Positions 21,629 to 27,079 of a DNA stretch of 27,079 bases are shown here, piece after piece. The stretch covers positions 1-27,079 of the forward strand of contig JACQUI010000038.1 of assembly GCA_016210395.1 (NCBI GenBank), written 5' to 3'. The translations under genes were made by a program, and so were the position numbers. Under the pieces are notes generated by a model. That model searched no databases and was not told the origin of the DNA. It worked only from the letters and a program-made list of their open reading frames with translations. The DNA is from Chloroflexota bacterium (lineage in GTDB: Bacteria; Chloroflexota; Dehalococcoidia; Lucifugimonadales; JACPCL1). Each line of letters begins with the position of its first letter. Within the stretch, counting starts at the first letter, position 1.

Positions 21629-21962
21629 CATTGCCCCCGATCCGCCCTTTCAGGCGTTGTCCTTCGCGCGGGCTACGAGTGGGAGCGCCGGGTTGGAATT
21701 CGTTGATGTATCGCCCATTCACTGCTCCCCAGCCGAGCTCTCAACCGCCTGGCCGCCACCTGCTAGAGGAGCTACTCGCTCGGCTGACCTGGAAGTGGGA
21801 CCATCCCTGGCCCCTTCCCTTCCCTCTCCTCCTCCATCTCCATTATACGCCAAACCAGCTTCCCTTCACACGTTTGTGGCGCATGTCGCTGCCTGACATG
21901 CGGTTGCCTGCCAGCCCCTTGGCGGTCCACCCAAAACACGAGCGGCGCTGTCTACGTACGTA

Positions 21963-21991
21963 TTGACTACGGCTGTTTGCATGGCTAGTAT
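21963..21991 (+). promoter_or_regulatory. Sigma70-type promoter for the CoA module
   Basis: TTGACT (21963-21968) and TAGTAT (21986-21991) are separated by exactly 17 nt. Transcription would start at about 21998, leaving a leader of about 37 nt before the ATG at 22035, with GGAG at 22022-22025 as binding site. This makes upstream in-frame starts at 21963 and 21981 unlikely. Confidence 0.6.
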
Positions 21992-22034
21992 TGGCCCCAC
22001 TTCTTATGGCAGTTTTGTTACGGAGCGCTGCAGC

Positions 22035-23183
22035 ATGGCATCGTCTTTGGAGCAGTTCATTCTGGATTCCCAGGCCCTTGTAGGCAGAGACGCCGGCGAT
22101 GTATCCCAGGGCGTCGCTGTGGCTGACTGGCTGTCCATCCGACGCTTCTGCGCCGCCCTGGGCGACATCAATCCCCTCTACAAGGACCCCAGCTCCGGCG
22201 TCGCCACCAAGTACCACAGCATGATTGCGCCGCCAACCTTCATCGCGGCGGTGCGCACGCCCACCTCCGGCGCCGCCTACAACCAGAAGCAGTACGCTCT
22301 CAGTCTGCCCAACCTCACACGCTTCTCCGCCAGGTGGGTGGACGTGATGCGCGTGGGCGACCGTCTGGCAAGCGATCTCAAGGTCGTGTCCGCGTCCGAA
22401 GGGCCGAGAAGCAACGGCAAGCCGGCGGCGCAGGTGGCCTCCCAGGCGACCTACCGGAACTCGTACGGCGGCTTGATCGCCCAGGCCACGGGCGTGACGA
22501 CGCTGACGCCCTTTGCCGCGGGACAAGAGATGCTTCTGGACCGCCCCATATACAGGTACTCGGCAGAGGAGATTACCCGCATCGAGCGGGGCATTGACAG
22601 CGAGGTCCCGCCGCGCGGCAAGCGTCCCCGCTACTGGAACGAGGTCTCAGAAGGCGAAAAGCTGCCCGGCCTGGTGAAAGGCCCCGTCACCCTCAACGAC
22701 CAGATGGCGTGGACCGTGGCGGAGGGCAAGCCCGTCAAGATGGGCGCTCTGGTGTACGCCGACCTGAAGGCCATGCCGGGGCGCGTGCGCACCAACCCCA
22801 CGACGAGTTGGCCCTTCTGGGACGCAGACCAGGAGTACGACGACATCCTCTCCAGCAAGGATATGGGCCTGAACGGCCCCCCGACGCGACCCATGCACCG
22901 GGCGTGCCTGGCCGCCCAGGTGGTTACCGACTGGATGAGCAACGACGGTTTCTTGCGCAGCCTGGACGTGGAGCTGCCGAGCTACTTCATCTATGGGGAT
23001 ACGTTGTGGCTCACGGGTGAAGTCACCGACAAATATAAGGAGCGCATCGGGGCGGCGACCTACTACGCCGTAGACGTGCGGCTCCGGGGCGTCAACCAGC
23101 TTGGCGAGACCATTGTGCGCGGCACGGCAGCCGTCTATTTGCCGAATCCGGGATCCCCCGTGGAGATCCCTATTCCGGCCTAG
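22035..23183 (+). CDS. FAS1-like/MaoC-like two-domain dehydratase, first copy
   Basis: A cytosolic double hot-dog protein, probably acting on acyl-CoA as hydratase/dehydratase. From ATG 22035 it has 382 residues. The N-terminal domain contains FCAALGDINPLYKDP and IAPPTF, the pattern of the MaoC N-terminal (FAS1-like dehydratase) family. The second domain begins near RYWNEVSEGEKLPGLVKGP and ends with GVNQLGETIVRGTAAVYLP. In the classical hydratase-2 motif D-x-N-P-L-H the Asp is present (D44) but His is replaced by Tyr (Y49). It is paralogous to the next gene, sharing WxxVxxGE, RTNPxTxWP, TDWM/TNWM-NDGF and NQxGE blocks. Substrate is unknown; a non-catalytic or regulatory partner is an alternative. 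Confidence 0.82.
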   Translation: MASSLEQFILDSQALVGRDAGDVSQGVAVADWLSIRRFCAALGDINPLYKDPSSGVATKYHSMIAPPTFIAAVRTPTSGAAYNQKQYALSLPNLTRFSARWVDVMRVGDRLASDLKVVSASEGPRSNGKPAAQVASQATYRNSYGGLIAQATGVTTLTPFAAGQEMLLDRPIYRYSAEEITRIERGIDSEVPPRGKRPRYWNEVSEGEKLPGLVKGPVTLNDQMAWTVAEGKPVKMGALVYADLKAMPGRVRTNPTTSWPFWDADQEYDDILSSKDMGLNGPPTRPMHRACLAAQVVTDWMSNDGFLRSLDVELPSYFIYGDTLWLTGEVTDKYKERIGAATYYAVDVRLRGVNQLGETIVRGTAAVYLPNPGSPVEIPIPA

Positions 23184-23276
23184 CGTGGCATCTCGCGAAT
23201 CACCTAGGAGTAGCCTCACTGGTCTAGCCAACGACGGGCCGCTGCCGCGGCCCTGCGGAAGGCGATGGTGATGAGA

Positions 23277-23343
23277 GATTCTTCGCGAGGCGGAGCGTAA
23301 GATGGAGAGCGATGGCCCTGTACCACCTCGCTCTAGAATGACA
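23277..23343. repeat. Palindromic intergenic element between the two dehydratase genes
   Basis: GATTCTTCGCGAGG (23277-23290) and CCTCGCTCTAGAATGACA (23326-23343) are imperfect inverted copies, sharing ATTCT and GCGAGG cores. It occupies the last part of the 179-nt gap (23184-23362), ending about 8 nt before the AGGAG of the next gene. A GGGCCGCTGCCGCGGCCC palindrome (about 23236-23253) lies earlier in the same gap. The element resembles small dispersed repeats with an AGAATGACA end. Confidence 0.5.
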
Positions 23344-23362
23344 GTAGACGAGGAGCGGGATA

Positions 23363-24712
23363 ATGACAACCCACGACCAGTCCTATGAAGAGGCCCTTGC
23401 GGAGTACATCGAGCGGTCCAAGGAGTTGTTGGACCTGGAGTCGCTGGAAAACCTGCCGCCACGGTCTCCTTCTCCTTACGAGCAATCGGGCCCACCCTAC
23501 GAGGCGGCGTTTCACCTGGACTCCCGCACCGCTGCGCTGTACGCCTATTCCATCGGCGACGACAATCCCCTGTACACCGACCCCGAGTACGCCAAGACGA
23601 CACGCTACGGCTGCCAGATAGCGCCGGGCCCGGTGTTTGTCATGGTCCGCCACCCGTCCGTCCACGGCGCGTCCCGGCCCCAGGGCTATCCCGTGGCAAA
23701 CTTCTTCTCCGGCGCGGCGTGGGAGTTCTATGACGCTGTCCGGGTTGGGTCCCGTTTCCGGTCGTCCAAGGTAAGCAAGGAGTTCATCGAGCGGCGCGGC
23801 GCGCAGGGCACGCTGCTGTTCCTCATCAGCGACGACTACTTCTGGGACTTCCACGGCGACCTGCTATCCAAGTGCTATGGCATTCAGATCATGGTGCCCC
23901 AGCCGGCCATGGGCGGAGGCCGTGTCATGCCGGTTGAACGGCTTGGCGAGCGCATGATGTACAACCGCAAGGCCTCCCAGTTCACGCCGGAGCAGGTGCA
24001 GCAGTATGTAGGCATGATGGAAGGCCGCCGGCGGCGCGGCGCGGAGCCGCGCTACTGGGAAGACGTGCAGGTGGGGGAGAAGATCGGCCCGATGGTCCTG
24101 CCGCCGTGGACGCTTCAAGACCAGGAATGCCTGCACTACCTCACGTACTGCTCCTGGGGCGGCGCAGAGGAAGACTCGGACGCCCTGGCTTTTGAGCCCT
24201 CGTTCCGCCGCCTGCGCCGCCGGCCCGGCGGGGCGCGCACCAACCCACTGACCATGTGGCCCTGGACGCCGGGCGCAGAGCATGAGGATGCCGTTCTGGC
24301 ATCGTACCGGGGGCAGCCCGGCCCCTTCGACTTCGGCATTCAGCGGGTGCAAATCCCCCAGCAGCTTCTGACAAACTGGATGGGCGATGACGGCTTCATC
24401 CGCCGGATGTTCTTCGCGCTGCGCCGTCCCGTCTACTACGGCGACGTGACCGTCTACACCGGCGAGGTCGTCAAGAAATACAAGGTGGTGCAGGAGGGTG
24501 ACGACCAGCCAGGCGGCGTCCCCGGCAAGAGGGAGTACTACGCCGTGGGCATCGTTGTCGAGGGCGCAAACCAGGTCGGCGAGGTGCATGCCCCCGGCAC
24601 TGCCACCGTCTACCTGCCATCGCGGGAGGGCGGCCCAGTGCAGCTCCCCGTGCCCCATCCGGCCAAGCCGCCGTTCGTCAACTATGACACCTTCCGGCGG
24701 GACTGGTATTGA
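23363..24712 (+). CDS. FAS1-like/MaoC-like two-domain dehydratase, second copy
   Basis: A 449-residue paralogue of the preceding protein, again with two hot-dog domains. After a ~45-residue N-terminal extension come YAYSIGDDNPLYTDPEYA and IAPGPVFV (first domain), then PRYWEDVQVGEKIGPMVLPP, ARTNPLTMWPW, LLTNWMGDDGF and GANQVGEVHAPGTATVYLPS. The hydratase motif has D66 but Y71 in the His position. AGGAG at 23351-23355 supports ATG 23363. The two copies may form a heteromeric enzyme; HadA/HadB-type pairs are a known example of partnered hot-dog dehydratases. Substrate is unknown. Confidence 0.82.
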   Translation: MTTHDQSYEEALAEYIERSKELLDLESLENLPPRSPSPYEQSGPPYEAAFHLDSRTAALYAYSIGDDNPLYTDPEYAKTTRYGCQIAPGPVFVMVRHPSVHGASRPQGYPVANFFSGAAWEFYDAVRVGSRFRSSKVSKEFIERRGAQGTLLFLISDDYFWDFHGDLLSKCYGIQIMVPQPAMGGGRVMPVERLGERMMYNRKASQFTPEQVQQYVGMMEGRRRRGAEPRYWEDVQVGEKIGPMVLPPWTLQDQECLHYLTYCSWGGAEEDSDALAFEPSFRRLRRRPGGARTNPLTMWPWTPGAEHEDAVLASYRGQPGPFDFGIQRVQIPQQLLTNWMGDDGFIRRMFFALRRPVYYGDVTVYTGEVVKKYKVVQEGDDQPGGVPGKREYYAVGIVVEGANQVGEVHAPGTATVYLPSREGGPVQLPVPHPAKPPFVNYDTFRRDWY

Positions 24713-24737
24713 TCACCACCTGGTTTGGAGGCATCCC

Positions 24738-26072
24738 ATGAACGGCCCGCTTGAAGGCCTGCGCATCATAGACTCTACGACGATGGTGGCCATGCCTACC
24801 GCCCTCCATCTCATGGGAGACATGGGGGCTGAGGTCATCAAGGTAGACAGCCATACGCTGTACCGTAGCGAGATGGGGCTGTTTCCCGACAACAAGCCCG
24901 GCCCGCGCTACTGGGACCAGGACTCCAGCTTCAATGCGCTCCAGAGGAGCAAGCTGGGCCTGACGCTCAACCTTCAGACCAAGCAGGGCGTGGAGATGAT
25001 GCGTGACCTGGTGCGGGTGAGCGACGTGCTGGTGGAGAACAACCGCGCCGGCACCATGGACCGCCTTGGGTTGGGCTGGGAGCACCTGCGCAAGGTGAAG
25101 CCGGACCTGGTCTATCTCTCCAATACGGGCTTCGGCTACACCGGCCCCTGGCGCAGCTACGCCGGCATCGGGCGCATGTTCGAGCTGACCTGCGGGCTGA
25201 GCCAGGTGACGGGCTACCCGGATGAAGGCCCACGGCGTGTAGGCTCGGCCTTCTTTGACCTGCACGTGGGCTGGACGGCGGTCTTCGCCCTTCTGGCCGC
25301 GCTGGAGCACCGCAACAAGACAGGGGAAGGCCAGTGGATTGACTTCTCCATGTACCAGATTGGCGTTGCCACTATGGGGGACGCGCTCCTGGACTTCATC
25401 GCCAACGGCCGCAACGGCGCGCTTATGGGGAACAGCCATCCCTACTATGCGCCGCATGGCGTCTACCCCTGCAAAGGCGACGACAAGTGGGTTGCCATCG
25501 CTATTGAGAGCGACCAGCAGTGGGTTGCCCTGGTGAAAGCAATGGGCAGCCCGGAATGGGCCAAAGAGGACAGGTTCGCCGATGCGTTCTCGCGCTTCAA
25601 GCATCAGAAGGCGCTGGACCCGCTGCTTTCCCAGTGGACGGCAGGGCATGAGCACACTGAGGCCATGAATCTGCTCCAGGCAGCGGGCGTGCCGGCAGGC
25701 GCTGTCTACAACGCGAAAGAGGAGCTGCTGGACCCCCAGTTCAAAGAGCGCGGCTTCTTTGAGAAGGTGAAGCACCACCCGGACTCCTCCATAGGCACGC
25801 GCGTCTACGTGGGCAGGCCGTGGAAGATGTCTCACGCTCAGTCCTTCATCCGCCGTCCCGCGCCCATGCTGGGGGAGCATAACGAGAGCATCGTCAGCGA
25901 TCTTCTGGGCCACAGCGAGGACGAGGTCGAAGAGCTGTACGACCTGGCGGTACTGGGTAAGGAGCCGGTCAACCAGCAGCCCCCAGGACGCGGGCAGTCG
26001 CCTGAGCGGCAGGTGGAGCTTGGGACACTGGCCGCATACGACCCGGATTACAAGAAGGTGCTAGGGATATAG
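24738..26072 (+). CDS. Class III (CaiB/BaiF family) CoA-transferase
   Basis: Family III CoA-transferases move CoA between carboxylic acids through an aspartyl thioester. The 444-residue product has the N-terminal PLEGLRIIDSTTMVAMP and GAEVIKVDS, DVLVENNRAGTMDRLGLG in the middle, and GEGQWIDFSMYQ near the second domain. D174, in AFFDLHVGWTA, fits the catalytic Asp. A longer frame from 24498 reads through the previous gene out of its frame and has no family content. ATG 24738 has TTGGAGG upstream and starts 25 nt after the dehydratase. CoA donor and acceptor acid cannot be assigned. Confidence 0.9.
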   Translation: MNGPLEGLRIIDSTTMVAMPTALHLMGDMGAEVIKVDSHTLYRSEMGLFPDNKPGPRYWDQDSSFNALQRSKLGLTLNLQTKQGVEMMRDLVRVSDVLVENNRAGTMDRLGLGWEHLRKVKPDLVYLSNTGFGYTGPWRSYAGIGRMFELTCGLSQVTGYPDEGPRRVGSAFFDLHVGWTAVFALLAALEHRNKTGEGQWIDFSMYQIGVATMGDALLDFIANGRNGALMGNSHPYYAPHGVYPCKGDDKWVAIAIESDQQWVALVKAMGSPEWAKEDRFADAFSRFKHQKALDPLLSQWTAGHEHTEAMNLLQAAGVPAGAVYNAKEELLDPQFKERGFFEKVKHHPDSSIGTRVYVGRPWKMSHAQSFIRRPAPMLGEHNESIVSDLLGHSEDEVEELYDLAVLGKEPVNQQPPGRGQSPERQVELGTLAAYDPDYKKVLGI

Positions 26073-26083
26073 CGCACCGCCCG

Positions 26084-26108
26084 TTCCTCCCCCCTTGACG
26101 GGGGAAGG
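26084..26108. repeat. Palindrome in the spacer between the two CoA-transferase genes
   Basis: CCTCCCCCC (26086-26094) pairs with GGGGGAAGG (26100-26108) with one C-A mismatch around TTGAC. Together with the following GCTAGGATAGGGGTG it resembles a dispersed repeat type with a CCCCCTTGACGGGGG core. It supplies the sequence just upstream of the next start codon, including the only G-rich candidate for its ribosome binding site. Confidence 0.5.
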
Positions 26109-26125
26109 CTAGGATAGGGGTGATC

Positions 26126-27079
26126 ATGGCAACCGTTTTCGGGGACAAGCGCATCGTTGACCTGAACCAGGGAGTGGCCGGCGCGTTCTGCACCAAGTAC
26201 TTCGCCGACTACGGCGCGGACGTCATTAAGGTGGAGCCGCGGCGTGTTGGGGATGAGACGCGCCGCACCGGCCCCTTCTTCCACGACGAACCGCACCCGG
26301 AGAAGAGCCTGCTCTTTCTCTATCTCAACTGTAACAAGCGGGGCGTTACCCTGGACATTGCCACGCCTTCGGGCCGTGAGGTGCTCCTGAAGCTCCTGGA
26401 GAAGGCGGACCTCCTGGTGGAGAGCTACGAGCCCGGCTATCTGGCGTCCCTCGGGCTGGGATATGAAACGCTGGAGAGCGTGAACCCTCGCCTGGTCGTG
26501 ACCTCCATTACGCCCTTCGGCCAGAGCGGCCCGTACAAGGGCTACCAGGGCAACGACCTGGTTTACTACGCCATGAGCGGCTTGATGTACACCAGCGGGG
26601 CCTACAATCGTGAGCCGCTGAAGCATGGCCATCCGCAGAGCCTGTACATGGGCGGCATCACCGCCGCCTACGCGACGGCTGCGGCCCTCTACTCACAGGA
26701 GGCCACAGGACAGGGCCAGCACATTGACCTTTCGCTGGCCGAGGCCACAGCGGCGCATCACTACACGCACATCTTCCGCTACTCCTACGCCGGACTCATT
26801 GAGCGGCGTGGCCCAAAGGTGGACGCGGGGTCGTTCAAAGGCGCAGGGTTCGAGGGCATTACGCGCGCCGCCGATGGCTACATCGGGCCGTCAACGCAGC
26901 GCGGGCGGCAGCAGGGGACGCTTGCCGAGTTCGGCGCGCTGATCGGCCATCCGGAGCTGGATGCGCCCCAGTTTGCGGGCCGGCAGCAACGCCAGGAGCG
27001 CGCCGCAGAGTTCGATGCGCTGGTGTTGCCCATGCTCCAGCAGATGAAGAAGTACGATTTCTTCCAGGCTGCCATGGCC
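26126..27079 (+). CDS. Class III CoA-transferase family protein, 3'-truncated by the window edge
   Basis: Open from ATG 26126 to the last base (318 codons), so the C-terminus is missing; the family usually has 390-450 residues. Typical features are RIVDLNQGVAGAFCTKYFAD, GADVIKVEP, NKRGVTLDIATPSGREVLL, LVESYEPGYLASLGLGYE and TGQGQHIDLSLAEA. Aligned to the preceding transferase through G-x-T-A and the GQGQHIDLS block, the catalytic Asp position holds L173 (HGHPQSLYMGGITAAY). It may be a divergent or inactive subunit partnering the first transferase. The ribosome binding site is weak. Confidence 0.85.
   Translation, partial: MATVFGDKRIVDLNQGVAGAFCTKYFADYGADVIKVEPRRVGDETRRTGPFFHDEPHPEKSLLFLYLNCNKRGVTLDIATPSGREVLLKLLEKADLLVESYEPGYLASLGLGYETLESVNPRLVVTSITPFGQSGPYKGYQGNDLVYYAMSGLMYTSGAYNREPLKHGHPQSLYMGGITAAYATAAALYSQEATGQGQHIDLSLAEATAAHHYTHIFRYSYAGLIERRGPKVDAGSFKGAGFEGITRAADGYIGPSTQRGRQQGTLAEFGALIGHPELDAPQFAGRQQRQERAAEFDALVLPMLQQMKKYDFFQAAMA

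Larger units (their letters stand above)
21248..21962 (+). other. Non-coding stretch with inverted repeats
   Basis: About 715 nt between the lipoprotein stop and the next promoter hold no convincing gene. Open frames here (for example plus 21465-21896 and minus 21330-21722) have no recognisable domain and strongly biased composition. The stretch contains four inverted repeats listed separately, a pyrimidine-rich tract (about 21801-21841), and on the minus strand a TATAAT at 21842-21847. No tRNA pattern was found on either strand. Confidence 0.6.

Noticed and set aside
21412..21966. Plus-strand ORFs of 184 and 143 residues in the non-coding stretch
   Set aside because: They overlap each other in different frames, cross perfect palindromes and a pyrimidine tract, and show no recognisable motif or credible start.
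22647..23603. 318-residue minus-strand ORF across the two dehydratase genes
   Set aside because: It covers parts of both paralogues and the repeat-bearing gap, with no domain or plausible ribosome binding site.
24498..24737. N-terminal 80-residue extension of the first CoA-transferase frame
   Set aside because: It reads out of frame through the end of the dehydratase gene and has no family similarity; ATG 24738 with GGAGG gives the canonical N-terminus.
1..27079. CRISPR array, tRNA, rRNA, insertion sequence or prophage genes
   Set aside because: No regularly spaced direct repeats, no cloverleaf or TTCRA-type T-loop in the gaps, no rRNA signature and no transposase or integrase motif were seen by eye.

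Overview
The window is 27 kb of GC-rich bacterial DNA, and every real gene lies on the plus strand. It has two parts: an almost complete ribosomal-protein superoperon (1 to about 20.2 kb) and an accessory end (about 20.3 kb to the edge) with a lipoprotein gene, a repeat-rich non-coding stretch and acyl-CoA metabolism genes. The best guess for the host is Chloroflexota, probably a Dehalococcoidia/SAR202-like lineage. This rests on the uninterrupted order from S10 to L17 then truA-rplM-rpsI, zinc-binding forms of several ribosomal proteins, paired hot-dog dehydratase and CaiB/BaiF CoA-transferase genes, and palindromic intergenic repeats of a kind I associate with such genomes. It is an inference from style, not from a database match.

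Ribosomal half: fusA (5' end cut off), rpsJ, rplC, rplD, rplW, rplB, rpsS, rplV, rpsC, rplP, rpmC, rpsQ, rplN, rplX, rplE, rpsZ (S14 type Z), rpsH, rplF, rplR, rpsE, rpmD, rplO, secY, adk, map, infA, rpmJ, rpsM, rpsK, rpsD, rpoA, rplQ, truA, rplM, rpsI. Many junctions overlap or nearly touch, as in one long transcription unit. A good sigma70-type promoter just before map suggests internal re-initiation. Several longer spacers (before rplC, rplN, rplO, rpmJ, rpsK, rpsD, rpoA, truA and rpsI) fold into GC-rich hairpins. Two of these share a 14-nt motif at the hairpin's 3' foot. An intrinsic terminator follows rpsI. L5 has an unusual ~115-residue Gln/Gly/Pro/Arg-rich N-terminal extension containing a tandem 17-residue repeat.

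Accessory half: a DUF4349-type lipoprotein follows the terminator. Then comes about 790 nt without a convincing gene, carrying several inverted repeats and a possible minus-strand small RNA. A separate promoter precedes two paralogous two-domain hot-dog (FAS1-like/MaoC-like) dehydratases and two class III CoA-transferases, the last running off the edge. Together they look like a catabolic module that loads an organic acid onto CoA and hydrates or dehydrates the acyl-CoA; the substrate cannot be read from sequence. Both dehydratases have Tyr where the classical hydratase motif has His, and the second CoA-transferase lacks the usual catalytic Asp. These are the most unusual enzymatic signs in the window. 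No rRNA, tRNA, CRISPR array, insertion sequence or transposase was found.
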